DNA of 64,000 nt from Curtobacterium sp. MCSS17_008 (GCF_003234185.1 NZ_QKSM01000001.1:372001-436000); one strand, 5' to 3'. Positions 43,642 through 53,650 are shown, counted from the stretch's first letter. The notes: generated by a model from the letters alone, not told the origin. Numbers and translations are program-made.

Positions 43642-44451
43642 TCAGGCGCGCGGGCGGGCGAGGCCGTCCGCCGCGGCGATGAACGACGCGAGGGTGGTGG
43701 CCGGGTCGGCGCCCGTGACGAGCGCCTCCCCCACCAGGACGACGTCGGCACCCGCAGCGCGGTAGTGCGCGACGTCGGCGGGACCGGCGACGGCCGACTC
43801 GGCGACGCGGACGACCCCGTCGGGGATGCGCTCGGCGAGCGAGCCGAACAGGTCGCGGTCCAGCGAGAAGTCGGTCAGGTCACGGGCGTTCACGCCGAGG
43901 ACGCGCGCGCCGGCGTCGACGCCACGCGAGACCTCGTCGGCGGAGTGCGCCTCGACGAGCACGCGCATGCCGAGCTGTTCGGCGAGCTCGTGCAGTTCGA
44001 CGAGCTGCCGCTGCTCGAGCGCGGCCACGATGAGCAGCACCAGGTCGGCACCGGCGGCGCGGGCCTCGAGCACCTGGTACGGGTCGGCGATGAAGTCCTT
44101 GCGGAGCACCGGCAGTGTGACACGGGCCTTCACGGCCTCGAGGTCGGCGAGGCTGCCGAGGAACTTCCGCCCCTCGGTGAGCACGCTGATCGTCGACGCA
44201 CCACCACGCTCGTAGTCCGCGGCGAGGGCGGCCGGGTCCTCGATCGGGGCCATCGAGCCGCGCGACGGGCTCGCGCGCTTGACCTCGGCGAGGATCTTCA
44301 CCCGCTCGCCGGGCGACAGGAAGTCGAGGGCGTCGAGCGGCGACGCCACCCGGTCCAGGTCACGCTCGACGTCCGAGAGCGGACGGTCGGCACGACGGGC
44401 GGCGGCGTCCTCGAGCGCGCCCGCGACGAGGGTCTCGAGCACGTTCGGCAC
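43642..44451 (-). CDS. trpC: Indole-3-glycerol-phosphate synthase
   Basis: Closes the indole ring in tryptophan synthesis. The 269-residue product has the family signature [13 protein letters not shown] with the catalytic lysine, LPVLRKDFI with another active-site lysine, and [13 protein letters not shown] choose the GTG at 44451, preceded by GGAG at 8 nt, because the longer open frame upstream overlaps the neighbouring gene and lacks homology. It follows the HGxxPAAW gene after 5 nt. trpD is not in this cluster and must lie elsewhere. Confidence 0.95.
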   Translation of the reverse strand: MPNVLETLVAGALEDAAARRADRPLSDVERDLDRVASPLDALDFLSPGERVKILAEVKRASPSRGSMAPIEDPAALAADYERGGASTISVLTEGRKFLGSLADLEAVKARVTLPVLRKDFIADPYQVLEARAAGADLVLLIVAALEQRQLVELHELAEQLGMRVLVEAHSADEVSRGVDAGARVLGVNARDLTDFSLDRDLFGSLAERIPDGVVRVAESAVAGPADVAHYRAAGADVVLVGEALVTGADPATTLASFIAAADGLARPRA

Positions 44452-44456
44452 GGTGA

Positions 44457-44696
44457 CTACTCCGAGTGGTGCTTGGGGACGAACTTCGGACCGTTGACGC
44501 CGTAGCCCGCCTTCGCCATCACGGCGCCGACGACCAGACCGATCACGACGACGGCGGCGGAGGCCCAGACGCCCCACGCCAGGTCGAACCAGAAGAACAG
44601 CGTGCCCGCCGCGAAGCCGATCAGCATGATCACGACGGCGGTCCAGGCGGCGGGCGAGTGGCCCTCGCCGAGTTCTGCGGGCTCAGTGTTGCTCAC
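44457..44696 (-). CDS. HGxxPAAW family small membrane protein
   Basis: A 79-residue protein with the motif EGHSPAAWTAVV near residue 11, which defines a small actinobacterial family, and two membrane segments (about residues 18-37 and 40-61). The C-terminus GPKFVPKHHSE is polar. The GTG start overlaps the preceding gene's stop as GTGA. It is always found with trp genes in relatives, as far as I recall, but its function is unknown; a chaperone or membrane-anchor role for the pathway is only a guess. Confidence 0.8.
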   Translation of the reverse strand: MSNTEPAELGEGHSPAAWTAVVIMLIGFAAGTLFFWFDLAWGVWASAAVVVIGLVVGAVMAKAGYGVNGPKFVPKHHSE

Positions 44697-45421
44697 GGTG
44701 CTCCTCGTTCTGCTCCGGCGCCGTCGTCCGATCGACGCCGCTCCGATCCTACCGTGCCGACCGTGGGCGACTCCTCCACCGCGCCGCCGTCCGTCCCGGT
44801 GCGGACCACCGGGACGTCCGCGGCCGTGGGGTCGGCACCCGCGCTCAGGTCGTCCCAGTCCGTGATGGCGTCACGCTCGGCGGGTGCTGCCGCGCGTGCC
44901 TCCGCCGGTGCGCCGGACGTCGCCGCGGCGTACTTCCGCGTCGGACCGGGCCACGAGCGCTGCACCACGAAGACGACCACGCCCAGGAGCACGGCGAGCA
45001 CCCCGCCAGCGATGCCGATCGCCGGCCAGACCGTGACGTCGACGCGCTCGACGACCTGCCGGACCCCGGCGGCGTCGCTCACACCCGCGACCTCCCCGAC
45101 CGCGCCCTTCGAGGCGCCGACCGGATCCGCCAGGGCGCCGATGCCGGTGGCGACGACGGCCGCGCCGAGGAGCACCTCGACCGCCGCCAGCACCACCCGG
45201 AGCACCCGACCGGCGATCGTCAGCGCGAGGAACAGCGCCAGGCTCGCGATCGCCAGCGCCGTGTACTGCGGCACCACGGCCGCGCCGTCCGCGACCACAC
45301 GCGGCACGACCGCCGACCCTGCGTGCAGGTGCACCGTGAACCAGGTCTGCGTCCACGCCAGCATCACGATGCCCGCCACCGCGAGCCCCGCGACGACGAC
45401 CAGGGGGCGGGACCGCTTCAC
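44693..45421 (-). CDS. Tryptophan-operon-associated membrane protein
   Basis: A 242-residue protein with about four membrane segments in the first 150 residues (LVVVAGLAVAGIVMLAWTQT, ALAIASLALFLALTIAG, AAVEVLLGAAVVATGIGAL, GIAGGVLAVLLGVVVFVV). A disordered acidic tail follows. It fits the Trp biosynthesis-associated membrane protein family found between trpE and trpC in actinobacteria; the function is unknown. The GTG at 45421 overlaps the trpE stop, and its own stop overlaps the next gene, so it is tightly coupled on both sides. Confidence 0.82.
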   Translation of the reverse strand: MKRSRPLVVVAGLAVAGIVMLAWTQTWFTVHLHAGSAVVPRVVADGAAVVPQYTALAIASLALFLALTIAGRVLRVVLAAVEVLLGAAVVATGIGALADPVGASKGAVGEVAGVSDAAGVRQVVERVDVTVWPAIGIAGGVLAVLLGVVVFVVQRSWPGPTRKYAAATSGAPAEARAAAPAERDAITDWDDLSAGADPTAADVPVVRTGTDGGAVEESPTVGTVGSERRRSDDGAGAERGAP

Positions 45422-46962
45422 GGGCGCACCTCGCGCATCCGGTTCGCCGTGGCGACGGCGCGCAGGGGCGCAGCCGCCTTGTTGACCGCCTCGACGTGCT
45501 CGGTGTGCGGGTCGGAGTCGGCGACGAGTCCGGCCCCCGCCTGCACCCGGGCGACGCCGTCCTTGATGAGCGCCGTGCGGATGGCGATGGCGAGGTCGGC
45601 GTCCCCGGCGAAGTCGAAGTAGCCGACCACACCTGCGTAGGCGCCGCGCTTCGCGGGCTCCAGCTCGTCGATGATCTCGAGGGCGCGCGGCTTCGGCGCG
45701 CCGGAGAGCGTGCCTGCCGGGAAGGTCGCGCGGAACACGTCGATCGCCGACGCCCCCGGCCGGACCGAACCCTCGACGCTCGACACCAGGTGCATGATGT
45801 GGCTGAAGCGCTCGACCGTCATGAACTCGGTCACGGCGACGGTCCCTGGCTCGCAGACCTTCTGCAGGTCGTTGCGTGCGAGGTCGACGAGCATGAGGTG
45901 CTCCGCGCGCTCCTTCGGGTCGGCGAGCAACTCGTCGCCGAGCCGGACGTCCTCGACCGGGCTCGCGCCGCGCGGGCGCGACCCGGCGATCGGGTGGGTG
46001 ATCGCCCGTCCGTCCTGCACCTTGACGAGCGCCTCGGGCGAGGCGCCGACGATCCAGAACCGCTCGTCGGCGGTGTCCGCCAGGGCGAGGAAGTACATGT
46101 ACGGGCTCGGGTTGAGGGTCCGGAGCACCCGGTAGACGTCGAGCGGGTCCGCCGTGACGTCGTGGTCGAACCGCTGCGAGATCACGACCTGGAACACGTC
46201 GCCGTCGCGGATGAAGTCCTTCGACCGCTCGACCGCGGCCATGTAGTCCTCGGGGCGCGTCCGGTGTCGCGGCGTCGGCTCCGCGATCTCGAACGCCTCG
46301 GCGACCGTCGCCGGGCTCGGCTGCACCAGGTCGCCCTGCATCCGGTCGAGCCGGGTCTGCGCGTCCGCCCACATCGTGTCGGCGTCGTCGGTGCCGTCGT
46401 TCAGGACGCTCGCGACGAGGAGCACCAGTCCGGTGCGGTGGTCGAGCGCCGCGAGCTCCGAGACGAACGCGAGCGCCTGTCCGGGCACGTCGAAGTCGGC
46501 GGTCGGCACGTCCGGCAGGTGCTCGAGCTGCCGGACGGCCTCCCACCCGATGAAGCCGACGGTCCCGCCGACGAGCGGCGGGGTGCCAGGCACGCGCGGG
46601 GTCGCCCAGCGGGCGTGCAGGCGCGCGAGCACCTCGAGCGGCTCGCCGTCGACCGAGCCCACGGCGCGCGACGCCGGCATGCCGGTGTCGATCCAGGCCG
46701 CGCGGTCGCCGTCCTGGGTCAGGACGCCGAAGCTGCGCACGCCCACGAAGGACCAACGCGACCACAGACCGCCCTGGCCGGCCGACTCGAGCAGGAACGA
46801 CCCGGGGCGGCCGTCCGCGAGCTTCCGGTACACGCCGACCGGCGTCTCGCTGTCCGCGTACAGGGCGCGCACCACGGGCACGACGCGGTGGCCGTCGAGC
46901 AGGTCGTCGAAGTCCTGCCGGGAGGTGGTGCGCGGCTCCTCGACGCCCGTCGCGGTGCTCAT
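45418..46962 (-). CDS. trpE: Anthranilate synthase component I
   Basis: Forms anthranilate from chorismate, the committed step to tryptophan. The 514-residue product has the LLESAGQGG feedback-inhibition motif near the N-terminus, and the chorismate-binding core with [28 protein letters not shown] and [17 protein letters not shown]. The ATG at 46962 is preceded by GGAGGA and overlaps the hisI stop as ATGA; the longer open frame lies inside hisI. No leader peptide or attenuator can fit between the genes, so regulation must occur upstream or at the protein. Confidence 0.96.
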   Translation of the reverse strand: MSTATGVEEPRTTSRQDFDDLLDGHRVVPVVRALYADSETPVGVYRKLADGRPGSFLLESAGQGGLWSRWSFVGVRSFGVLTQDGDRAAWIDTGMPASRAVGSVDGEPLEVLARLHARWATPRVPGTPPLVGGTVGFIGWEAVRQLEHLPDVPTADFDVPGQALAFVSELAALDHRTGLVLLVASVLNDGTDDADTMWADAQTRLDRMQGDLVQPSPATVAEAFEIAEPTPRHRTRPEDYMAAVERSKDFIRDGDVFQVVISQRFDHDVTADPLDVYRVLRTLNPSPYMYFLALADTADERFWIVGASPEALVKVQDGRAITHPIAGSRPRGASPVEDVRLGDELLADPKERAEHLMLVDLARNDLQKVCEPGTVAVTEFMTVERFSHIMHLVSSVEGSVRPGASAIDVFRATFPAGTLSGAPKPRALEIIDELEPAKRGAYAGVVGYFDFAGDADLAIAIRTALIKDGVARVQAGAGLVADSDPHTEHVEAVNKAAAPLRAVATANRMREVRP

Positions 46963-47390
46963 CGGGTCTCCTCCACTGCGGTGGTCGCCTGGGCGGACGC
47001 GGTCCCGACGGTCGTCGGGCCGGGTGCCGAGGCGGTGACCGGGTCGAGAGGGTCCACGTCGAAGCAGCTGTGCGCACCGGTGTGGCACGCGGCGCCCACC
47101 TGCTGCACCGTGACGAGCAGGGTGTCGTCGTCGCAGTCGAGCGCCGCGGCGCGCACGAACTGCGCGTGACCGGACGTGTCGCCCTTGCGCCAGTACTCCT
47201 GCCGGGAGCGCGACCAGAACGTCACCCGCCCCTCGGTGAGGGTGCGGCGGAGGGCTTCCCGGTCCATCCAGCCGAGCATGAGGACGTCCTTCGTGGACTC
47301 CTCCTGCACGACGGCGGGGAGCAACCCGTCCGCACCGAACCGCGCGCGGTCGAGGACCGCGTCCGTGCTGCTGCTGGTGCTGTCGGTCAT
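46959..47390 (-). CDS. hisI: Phosphoribosyl-AMP cyclohydrolase
   Basis: Opens the purine ring of phosphoribosyl-AMP in histidine synthesis, using zinc. The 143-residue product has [30 protein letters not shown], and the metal-binding DCDDDTLLV and [12 protein letters not shown]. The last 30 residues are an Ala/Thr-rich tail. The ATG at 47390 has AGGAG at 5 nt and a TAGGCT hexamer just before it. HisE is a separate protein here, not a fusion. Confidence 0.95.
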   Translation of the reverse strand: MTDSTSSSTDAVLDRARFGADGLLPAVVQEESTKDVLMLGWMDREALRRTLTEGRVTFWSRSRQEYWRKGDTSGHAQFVRAAALDCDDDTLLVTVQQVGAACHTGAHSCFDVDPLDPVTASAPGPTTVGTASAQATTAVEETR

Positions 47391-47399
47391 GAGGCTCCT

Positions 47400-47405
47400 A
47401 GCCTA
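47400..47405 (-). promoter_or_regulatory. Candidate -10 element of the hisI-trp operon
   Basis: TAGGCT on the minus strand, 9 nt before the hisI ATG. A start at +7 would leave a leader of only a few nucleotides, although AGGAG is also present, so the site is uncertain. Confidence 0.3.
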
Positions 47406-47480
47406 CGGCGTCCGGACGGAGCCGACCGGCGAGCCGACGACGCGGTGGACGGCCCGGCGGACGACCCGGACCACGGACGG

Positions 47481-48278
47481 TCAGCGGACCGGCTGGCCGG
47501 CGGCGCGGAGCGCCGTCTTGACGTCGCCGATCGTCATCTCGCCCCGGTGGAAGACGCTCGCGGCGAGCACCGCGTCCGCACCCGCCTCGACGGCCGGGGC
47601 GAAGTGTTCGAGGCGACCAGCGCCTCCCGAACCGATGACGGGCACGGAGGAGACCGCCCGCACGGCGGCGATGAGCGCGAGGTCGAAGCCGTTCTTCGTG
47701 CCGTCGGCGTCGATCGAGTTGACCAGCAGCTCCCCCGCGCCGCGCTCGACGCCCTCGCGGGCCCAGGCGATCGCGTCGAGGTCGGACTCCGTGCGCCCAC
47801 CGTGGGTCGTGACGACGAACCCGGACGGCATCCGGTCCGAGCGCTTGACGTCGAGCGACAGCACGACCGCCTGGGCGCCGAAGCGGTCGGCGATCTCGCT
47901 CACCAGCTCGGGTCGGGCGATCGCCGCGCTGTTCACGCCGATCTTGTCCGCACCGCACTGCTGCAGTCGGGAGACGTCGTCGACGCTCCGGACCCCGCCA
48001 CCGACGGTCAGCGGGATGAAGACCTGCTCGGCGGTGCGCGTCACGGTCTCGTACATCGTCGCGCGGTTCTCCACCGTCGCGCCGACGTCGAGGAAGGTCA
48101 GCTCGTCGGCGCCCTGCTCGTAGTAGCGTGCGGCGAGCTCGACCGGGTCGCCGGCGTCCTGCAGGTCGAGGAAGTTGACGCCCTTGACGACCCGCCCGCC
48201 CTGCACGTCGAGGCATGGGATGACGCGGACGGCGACGCCGCCCTGCGCCGCGGGCGTCCCCGTCGTCGGGGCGTTCAC
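47481..48278 (-). CDS. hisF: Imidazole glycerol phosphate synthase, cyclase subunit
   Basis: Uses ammonia from HisH to form imidazole glycerol phosphate and AICAR. The 265-residue beta-barrel protein has both catalytic aspartates, D24 in [16 protein letters not shown] and D143 in VLSLDVKRS, with the same spacing as D11 and D130 of the Thermotoga enzyme. The phosphate-binding motifs TVGGGVRS and [11 protein letters not shown] are present. The GTG start overlaps the hisG stop. hisH and hisA are not in this cluster. Confidence 0.96.
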   Translation of the reverse strand: MNAPTTGTPAAQGGVAVRVIPCLDVQGGRVVKGVNFLDLQDAGDPVELAARYYEQGADELTFLDVGATVENRATMYETVTRTAEQVFIPLTVGGGVRSVDDVSRLQQCGADKIGVNSAAIARPELVSEIADRFGAQAVVLSLDVKRSDRMPSGFVVTTHGGRTESDLDAIAWAREGVERGAGELLVNSIDADGTKNGFDLALIAAVRAVSSVPVIGSGGAGRLEHFAPAVEAGADAVLAASVFHRGEMTIGDVKTALRAAGQPVR

Positions 48279-49114
48279 AGGCGTGCGGCGTGGATCGGGC
48301 TGACGAGGATGGCGCGGGCGCCGAGGTCGTACAGCGCGTCCATGATGAGGTTGGCGTCCTCGCGCGGGATCATCACGCGCACCGCGGACCAGTCGCGGCC
48401 GTGCAACGGGGAGACCGTCGGGGACTCGATGCCCGACGCCACCGCCGTCGCCTGCTCGAGCAGGTCGGTCGGGATGTCGTAGTCGAGCATGACGTAGCCG
48501 CGCGCGACGAGCACGCCCTGCAGCCGGCGGCGTAGCACGTCGATGCCCGGGATCGTCTCGTCGGTGGAGATGAGCAGCGCGGTCGACTCGAGGATGACCG
48601 GGCCGAAGATCTCGAGGCCGGCGGCGCGCAGCGTGCTGCCCGTCGACACGACGTCGGCCACCGCGTCGGCGACACCCAGGCGGACCGCGCTCTCCACGGC
48701 CCCGTCGAGCCCCACGAGCGTCGCGGTGACTCCGTGCTGTGCGAGGAACTCCCCCACCAGGCCCGGGTAGCTCGTCGCCACCCGGACGCCGTCGAGGTCC
48801 TGCAGCTCGGTGAACCGTCCGGGTGTCCCGGCGAACCGGAACGTCGAGTCGGCGAACCCGAGGGCGTCGACCTCGTGCGCCGCGGACCCGGAGTCGAGCA
48901 GCAGGTCGCGGCCGGTGATGCCGACGTCGAGCGCGCCAGAGCCGACGTACGTCGCGATGTCCCGCGGACGGAGGAAGAAGAACTCGACGCCGTTGCGCTC
49001 GTCGAGCAGGTGGAGCGCCTTCGGGTCGCGGCGGCCGGCGTACCCGGCCTCCCTGAGCATCTCGGAGGCGGTCTCGGACAGCGAGCCCTTGTTGGGCACG
49101 GCGATGCGGAGCAT
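48275..49114 (-). CDS. hisG: ATP phosphoribosyltransferase (long form)
   Basis: First enzyme of histidine synthesis, condensing ATP and PRPP. At 279 residues it is the long HisG with a C-terminal ACT-like domain for histidine feedback (about the last 75 residues, ending [24 protein letters not shown] in part). The N-terminal [13 protein letters not shown] and [14 protein letters not shown] are family hallmarks. Start ATG at 49114 has no clear ribosome binding site; the leader contains two copies of a CGACCTCCAGCAG direct repeat. It follows hisE after 75 nt. Confidence 0.96.
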   Translation of the reverse strand: MLRIAVPNKGSLSETASEMLREAGYAGRRDPKALHLLDERNGVEFFFLRPRDIATYVGSGALDVGITGRDLLLDSGSAAHEVDALGFADSTFRFAGTPGRFTELQDLDGVRVATSYPGLVGEFLAQHGVTATLVGLDGAVESAVRLGVADAVADVVSTGSTLRAAGLEIFGPVILESTALLISTDETIPGIDVLRRRLQGVLVARGYVMLDYDIPTDLLEQATAVASGIESPTVSPLHGRDWSAVRVMIPREDANLIMDALYDLGARAILVSPIHAARL

Positions 49115-49189
49115 CAGGTGGTCTGCTTTCTGCTGGAGGTCGATGACTGCTGGAGGTCGCGGCTGCGCCGGAGGGCGCGGCTGCAGGTC

Positions 49190-49453
49190 CTACAGATGTC
49201 GCCAGACGTCCGCCGGGGTGAGCCCCTTCGCGACCATGAGCACCTGGAGGTGGTAGATCAGCTGGGAGATCTCCTCCGAGGTGCGCTCGTCGCCCTCGTA
49301 CTCGGCCGCCATCCAGACCTCGGCGGCCTCTTCCACGATCTTCTTGCCGATCTGGTGCACGCCGGCGTCCAGTTCGGCGACGGTGCCGGAGCCCTCGGGG
49401 CGCGTCCGCGCCTTCTCGGTCAGCTCCGCGAACAGGTCGTCGAACGTCTTCAC
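49190..49453 (-). CDS. hisE: Phosphoribosyl-ATP pyrophosphatase
   Basis: Hydrolyses phosphoribosyl-ATP, the HisG product, to phosphoribosyl-AMP. The 87-residue protein has the all-helical MazG-like fold with [14 protein letters not shown], in which the EExxE-type acidic cluster binds magnesium, and the terminal [10 protein letters not shown]. The start is a GTG at 49453, 7 nt after TAGCCT, so a leaderless mRNA is likely. The longer open frame upstream runs through rpe on a different frame and is not used. Confidence 0.94.
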   Translation of the reverse strand: MKTFDDLFAELTEKARTRPEGSGTVAELDAGVHQIGKKIVEEAAEVWMAAEYEGDERTSEEISQLIYHLQVLMVAKGLTPADVWRHL

Positions 49454-49460
49454 GAGGACC

Positions 49461-49489
49461 AGGCTACCGTCCTGCGCGGGTGCGTCGGA
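49461..49489 (-). promoter_or_regulatory. Candidate promoter of hisE-hisG
   Basis: On the minus strand TCCGAC (49484-49489), 17 nt, then TAGCCT (49461-49466), 7 nt before the hisE GTG. The -35 matches TTGAC only partly. Confidence 0.45.
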
Positions 49490-49496
49490 CGCACCG

Positions 49497-49513
49497 TCCG
49501 GACGGGAGGCGCT
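49497..49513. repeat. Half copy of the palindromic element
   Basis: TCCGGACGGGAGGCGCT matches one arm of the dispersed family in the 92-nt gap between rpe and hisE. No pairing partner is evident. Confidence 0.4.
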
Positions 49514-49545
49514 GGTCGCCTCGGCCGTGCCACCCACCTGGTCGG

Positions 49546-50205
49546 TCACGCGCGTGCCGCCGCGGCCGCCTCGCGCAGGTCGGCGATGCGCTGCGCGGGC
49601 TCGCCGCCGTAGACGGCGGACCCGGCGACGAGCGTGTCGGCGCCGCTGCGGACCGCCTCGGGCACGGTGTCGACCGCGATGCCGCCGTCGACCTCGAGCC
49701 AGACGTCGAGACCGGAGGCGTCCACGGCCGCACGGGCGTCGGCGAGCTTCGGCATGACGGACGACATGAACGCCTGGCCGCCGAAGCCCGGCTCCACGGT
49801 CATGAGCAGGATCATGTCGTAGGCGTCGAGGTGGTGGAGCACCTGCGTGATCGGCGTGCCGGGCTTCACGGCCACGGCCGCGCGGGCGCCGTTCGACCGG
49901 ATCGCCGCGGCGGTCGCCACCGGGTCGTCGGCGGCCTCGAAGTGGAACGTGACGCTCGACGCCCCCGTCTCCGCGTACTTCGGCGCCTGCGCGTCCGCGT
50001 CGGTGACCATGAGGTGCACGTCGAGCGGCACCGGCGAGACCTCCTGCAGGCGTTGCACGATCGGCAGGCCCAGGGTGAGGTTCGGCACGAAGTGGTTGTC
50101 CATCACGTCGACGTGCACCATGTCGGCCGTCTCGATGCGGTGCAGCTCGCGTTCGAGGTTCGCGAAGTCGGCGGACAGGATGCTCGGCGAGATGCGGATC
50201 GTCAC
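49546..50205 (-). CDS. rpe: Ribulose-phosphate 3-epimerase
   Basis: Interconverts ribulose 5-phosphate and xylulose 5-phosphate, linking to the pentose phosphate genes at the left of the window. The 219-residue barrel protein shows [14 protein letters not shown], the metal ligands in [29 protein letters not shown] and [10 protein letters not shown]. The GTG start lies 6 nt after TAGGGT and there is no Shine-Dalgarno sequence, so it is probably leaderless although rsmB ends only 38 nt upstream. Confidence 0.96.
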   Translation of the reverse strand: MTIRISPSILSADFANLERELHRIETADMVHVDVMDNHFVPNLTLGLPIVQRLQEVSPVPLDVHLMVTDADAQAPKYAETGASSVTFHFEAADDPVATAAAIRSNGARAAVAVKPGTPITQVLHHLDAYDMILLMTVEPGFGGQAFMSSVMPKLADARAAVDASGLDVWLEVDGGIAVDTVPEAVRSGADTLVAGSAVYGGEPAQRIADLREAAAAARA

Positions 50206-50211
50206 CCGCCC

Positions 50212-50217
50212 ACCCTA
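50212..50217 (-). promoter_or_regulatory. Candidate -10 element of rpe
   Basis: TAGGGT on the minus strand, followed by 6 nt and the GTG at 50205; it lies in the short gap after rsmB. Confidence 0.45.
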
Positions 50218-50243
50218 CCGACGACCGCGCACCACCTCGGCGC

Positions 50244-51752
50244 TCAGGCGGTGCGGCGGAACAGGGCGACGAACATCGCGTCCGTGCCGATGCGGTGCGG
50301 CCAGAGCTGCACCGTGGCACCGTCCGCCACCCGCGGGTCACGGCCGGCCACCGACCGCACCACTCCGGCGGTGTCGAGCTGCTCGAGGACGTCGCCGTGC
50401 CGGGCCATGAGCGCGTCGACCTGGCCGCGGGTCTCGGCGAGGTGCGGGGAGCACGTCACGTAGGCCAGGGTGCCGCCGGGGGCGAGTGCCCGGACGGCCG
50501 CGTCGAGGAGTTCGGCCTGCAGCGCCGCGAGCTCCGGCACGTCCTCGGGCTGCTTGCGCCACCGCGCCTCCGGACGGCGCCGGAGCGCGCCGAGGCCGGT
50601 GCAGGGAGCGTCGAGCAGGATGCGGTCGAAGCGCTCGTCCCCCGGACGGCCGAAGCGTCGGCCGTCCCCCTCGACCACCGTGACGACGTCCTCGTCGGCG
50701 ACCGTCGCCAGGGCCTTCCGCACGAGCCCGGCCCGCGCGGGCACGAGTTCGTTCGCGACGAGGGTCGCGCCGCCCACGGCCGCCTCGGCGGCGAGCAGCG
50801 CCGCCTTCCCGCCGGGGCCGGCGCACATGTCGAGCCACCGCTCCCCCGCACGGACCGGTGCGGACCGCGTGAGCGACAGGGCCGCCAGCTGGGACCCCTC
50901 GTCCTGGACGCGGAGTCTCCCGGCCGCGACCCCGGGCACCCGGGCGGGGTCCCCGGTGGTCCCGCGGATCCCGACGGGCGACACCGGACCGGCGTCTGCC
51001 TCGGCGACCGGGGCGCCGGGCACGGTGCCGGTCTCCTCGTCGGCCGTCGTTCCTGCCGCGTCCACCGCCGCGCCTCCGGAGTCCGGGGCGTCCGTCGTCG
51101 TGGCGGTGGCGACGTCCTCGTCGGTCGCGAGTCCGGGCAGGGCGACCAGCTGTACCCGCGGGGCCACGTTGTCGGCGGCGAGCAAGGCGGCGAGTTCGTC
51201 ACGCGAGCGTTCGGCGGCGAGGGCGTCGCGCAGCGCGGAGACGACCCACGACGGGTGCGACCAGCGCGTCGCGAGCAGGGCGTCCCCGCTCCGTCCCTCG
51301 GTGACGAGCGCGTCCCACTCGTCGTCGGTGCGCGCGGCGACCTTCCGCAGCACGGCGTTCACGAAGCCGGTGGCGCGACGGGCGCCGACCTCGCGGGCGA
51401 GCTCCACCGTCGCCGAGACCGCGGCGTGCGTCGGGGTGCGCATGCCGAGCAGCTGGTGGACGCCGAGCCTCATGACGTCGAGGACGTCGGACTCGATGTT
51501 GTCCACGCGACGGCCGGACGCGACCCCGACGATCGCGTCGTAGCGGCCGAGCATCCGGAGCGCGCCGTAGGTGAGCTCCGTGGCGAACGCGGCGTCGCGC
51601 GCGGAGAGCCCGGCGCGGCGGATGCGGGTCGGCAGGAGCAGGTTGGCATAGGCGTCGTCGACCTGCACCGCACGGAGCACGTCGAACGCGACCCGGCGCG
51701 CGCTGGTCGGACGGGGGCGACGGTCGGCGCGGGGGTGCTGCGACGGGCTCAC
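50244..51752 (-). CDS. rsmB: 16S rRNA (cytosine-5-)-methyltransferase RsmB/Fmu
   Basis: Methylates C967 (E. coli numbering) of 16S rRNA. The 502-residue protein has an N-terminal NusB-like domain (about residues 15-150), then a SAM-dependent methyltransferase with [13 protein letters not shown] and two cysteines in [10 protein letters not shown] and YVTCSPH that act in catalysis and release. Between them near residues 220-265 is an Ala/Thr/Glu-rich insertion absent from most homologues. The GTG start overlaps the fmt stop as GTGA. Confidence 0.94.
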   Translation of the reverse strand: MSPSQHPRADRRPRPTSARRVAFDVLRAVQVDDAYANLLLPTRIRRAGLSARDAAFATELTYGALRMLGRYDAIVGVASGRRVDNIESDVLDVMRLGVHQLLGMRTPTHAAVSATVELAREVGARRATGFVNAVLRKVAARTDDEWDALVTEGRSGDALLATRWSHPSWVVSALRDALAAERSRDELAALLAADNVAPRVQLVALPGLATDEDVATATTTDAPDSGGAAVDAAGTTADEETGTVPGAPVAEADAGPVSPVGIRGTTGDPARVPGVAAGRLRVQDEGSQLAALSLTRSAPVRAGERWLDMCAGPGGKAALLAAEAAVGGATLVANELVPARAGLVRKALATVADEDVVTVVEGDGRRFGRPGDERFDRILLDAPCTGLGALRRRPEARWRKQPEDVPELAALQAELLDAAVRALAPGGTLAYVTCSPHLAETRGQVDALMARHGDVLEQLDTAGVVRSVAGRDPRVADGATVQLWPHRIGTDAMFVALFRRTA

Positions 51753-52681
51753 GAGAGCACCACGCCCTCGAGGGCACCGAGGCCGCGCGCCCAGGCGGCA
51801 CCGTCCATCGCCTTCTTGCCGGCGGGTTGCACCTCGACGAGCTCGAGGGGGTCGTCGGCGGTCCCGACCAGCAGCCGCCCGTCGACCAGTTCGACCCTGC
51901 CGGGTGCGAGCGTCGGGCCCGAGGGGGGCGTGGGCCCGGACCGGCGGCTGCGGAGCAGCTTCACCCGGGTCTCACCGAGGAGGGCGAAGGCGCCGGGCTC
52001 CGGCGTGACCCCGCGGAGGTGGGCGTGCACGGTGGCGGCGGGCCGGGCGAAGTCCACGTGCCCGTCCGCGATCGTCGTCTTCGGGGCGGTCGAGGGCTCG
52101 CCGACCTGCTCGTGCGCGACCGCGGTGCCGGTGGCCAGGCCGTCGACGACCCGGAGCACGGTCTCCGCGCCGGTCTCGGCCATGGCCGCGAGGACCTCGC
52201 CCGCGGTCGCCTCGGGGTCGATGTCGAACGGGTCGCTGGCGTACACCGGACCGGCGTCCAGCGCCTCGACGAGCTGGAACACCGTCGCGGCGGTGCGGGT
52301 GTCCCCCGCCATCACGGCGCGCTGGACGGGGGCGGCCCCCCGGTACGCCGGGAGGTCGGAGAAGTGCAGGTTCACCCAGCCGAGGCGCGGCGCGTCGAGT
52401 GCCGGTCGGCGCAGGAGCGCTCCGTAGGCGACGATGACACCGAGGTCGGCGTGCAGGTCGACGAGCTCCGCGGTGACGGCGTCGTCCACCCGCGTCGCCT
52501 CGATGACCGGCAGCCCGAGCTCCTCCGCCGCCTGCGCCACCGGGGTGGACGTCAGGACGCGCTTGCGCCCCTGGGGCGTCGGCGGACGGGTGAGCACCGC
52601 CGCGATCTCGTGGTCGGACGCCGCGAGACGGCGGAGGGTGGGGACGGCCGCAGCGGGGCTGCCGGCGACGACGAGGCGCAT
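51749..52681 (-). CDS. fmt: Methionyl-tRNA formyltransferase
   Basis: Formylates initiator Met-tRNA with 10-formyltetrahydrofolate. The 310-residue product begins MRLVVAGSPAAAVPTLRRL. It has the catalytic segment GWVNLHFSDLPAYRGAAPVQ (in which the usual HPSLLPRYRG is slightly changed), then DAGPVY, and the C-terminal tRNA-binding barrel. An in-frame ATG at 52690 would add three residues; I follow the homologous start. It is divergent from the DUF8129-like gene and coupled to rsmB. Confidence 0.94.
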   Translation of the reverse strand: MRLVVAGSPAAAVPTLRRLAASDHEIAAVLTRPPTPQGRKRVLTSTPVAQAAEELGLPVIEATRVDDAVTAELVDLHADLGVIVAYGALLRRPALDAPRLGWVNLHFSDLPAYRGAAPVQRAVMAGDTRTAATVFQLVEALDAGPVYASDPFDIDPEATAGEVLAAMAETGAETVLRVVDGLATGTAVAHEQVGEPSTAPKTTIADGHVDFARPAATVHAHLRGVTPEPGAFALLGETRVKLLRSRRSGPTPPSGPTLAPGRVELVDGRLLVGTADDPLELVEVQPAGKKAMDGAAWARGLGALEGVVLS

Positions 52682-52738
52682 GGGTTCCATCGTCCCACGG
52701 GCGCGGTGCCCTCCGTGCGCGGGGTCGGAGCCGGCCTC

Positions 52739-52775
52739 CGGACGCGCTGAGGCGGCTCTGGGTACCGTCCGGGTC
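52739..52775 (+). promoter_or_regulatory. Promoter-like motif before the DUF8129-like gene
   Basis: CGGACG (52739-52744), 15 nt, then GGGTACCGTCCGGGTC (52760-52775). It matches the motif before the HdeD-like gene at 15 of 16 positions in the second block. It would give a leader of about 45 nt. Confidence 0.45.
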
Positions 52776-52824
52776 GACGCGGACCCGGGACACACCCCGT
52801 CCGCAGCACACCAGGAGGAGCACC

Positions 52825-53157
52825 ATGACCAACACAGAACTGCCCCTGCCGGACTTCGACCACCTGCCGTTGGGGAACCTCGCCGAGCGCATCCGACCGC
52901 TCGACCGGACGCAGCTGCAGGCCCTGCTCGACCACGAGCAGACGCACGGTGGCCGGCTTCCGGTCCTCGAGGTCCTCCGGCACCGCGCCGAGGCACTCGA
53001 CGCCGGCGCGGAACCGAGCGGTTCCGTGCCGCACGACCTCCCCGAGGTCGCCGACGGCGCGCCCGCGCCCGCGCAGGTTTCCCCGGACACCTCCGGCCCC
53101 GCGATCAACCCGCCCTCGCACGGCGTCCCCACCAACCCGGCGCAGCCGCGCCGCTGA
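52825..53157 (+). CDS. Small DUF8129-like protein
   Basis: A 110-residue soluble protein of unknown function. The N-terminal half (LPDFDHLPLGNLAERIRPLDRTQLQALLDHE in part) resembles a short actinobacterial domain (DUF8129) seen in putative lipid-droplet-associated or stress proteins; I recall this family only loosely. The C-terminal half is Pro/Ala-rich and disordered. AGGAGGAG directly precedes the ATG. It lies 13 nt upstream of the DUF4383 gene, so the two form an operon with a shared stress-type promoter. Confidence 0.75.
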   Translation: MTNTELPLPDFDHLPLGNLAERIRPLDRTQLQALLDHEQTHGGRLPVLEVLRHRAEALDAGAEPSGSVPHDLPEVADGAPAPAQVSPDTSGPAINPPSHGVPTNPAQPRR

Positions 53158-53170
53158 CGAAGGAGCACCC

Positions 53171-53626
53171 ATGAGTGACGTCACCACCTCCACCAACCGC
53201 TACGCCGGATCGTCGATCCAGAAGGTCGCGCTCGTCGTCGGCATCGTGTTCCTGCTCGTCGGGATCGCCGGCTTCGTCCCCGGTCTGACCACGGGTGACC
53301 TCGCGGGTGCCGGGCACGGGTCGATGGCGATGCTGCTCGGTGTCTTCCAGGTCTCGGTCCTGCACAACGTCGTCCACCTGCTCTTCGGCGTGGTCGGGCT
53401 GCTCGCGGCCGCTCGCGCCTCGGGCTCGCGGATGTACCTGGTGATCGGCGGGATCGTCTACTTCGTGCTGTGGATCTACGGCCTCTTCACCGCGGGCCAC
53501 AGCTCCGGCGCGAACTTCGTGCCGCTCAACGACGCCGACAACTGGCTGCACCTCGTGCTCGCCGTCGGCATGGTCGCGCTCGGGATCGTCTTCCCGCGGG
53601 AGCGTCGCCGTCCGGTCGGCGCCTGA
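53171..53626 (+). CDS. DUF4383 membrane protein
   Basis: A 151-residue protein with four membrane segments: VALVVGIVFLLVGIAGFVPG, VSVLHNVVHLLFGVVGLLA, MYLVIGGIVYFVLWIYGLF and WLHLVLAVGMVALGIVF. The LHNVVHLLFG and DNWLHLVLA histidine-containing motifs are typical of DUF4383. AAGGAG lies 6 nt before the ATG. The function is unknown. A strong bidirectional hairpin follows, shared with convergent priA. Confidence 0.85.
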   Translation: MSDVTTSTNRYAGSSIQKVALVVGIVFLLVGIAGFVPGLTTGDLAGAGHGSMAMLLGVFQVSVLHNVVHLLFGVVGLLAAARASGSRMYLVIGGIVYFVLWIYGLFTAGHSSGANFVPLNDADNWLHLVLAVGMVALGIVFPRERRRPVGA

Positions 53627-53650
53627 CCCGGGCGTCTCCGCCGCAACACA

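Noticed and set aside
46959..46970. trp attenuator or leader peptide before trpE
   Set aside because: hisI and trpE overlap by 4 nt, so there is no leader in which to fit one, and no Trp-rich short peptide is present.
47391..47480. Small gene in the hisI-hisF gap
   Set aside because: The 90 nt contain only short direct repeats and the candidate hisI promoter, with no start codon plus ribosome binding site giving a plausible product.
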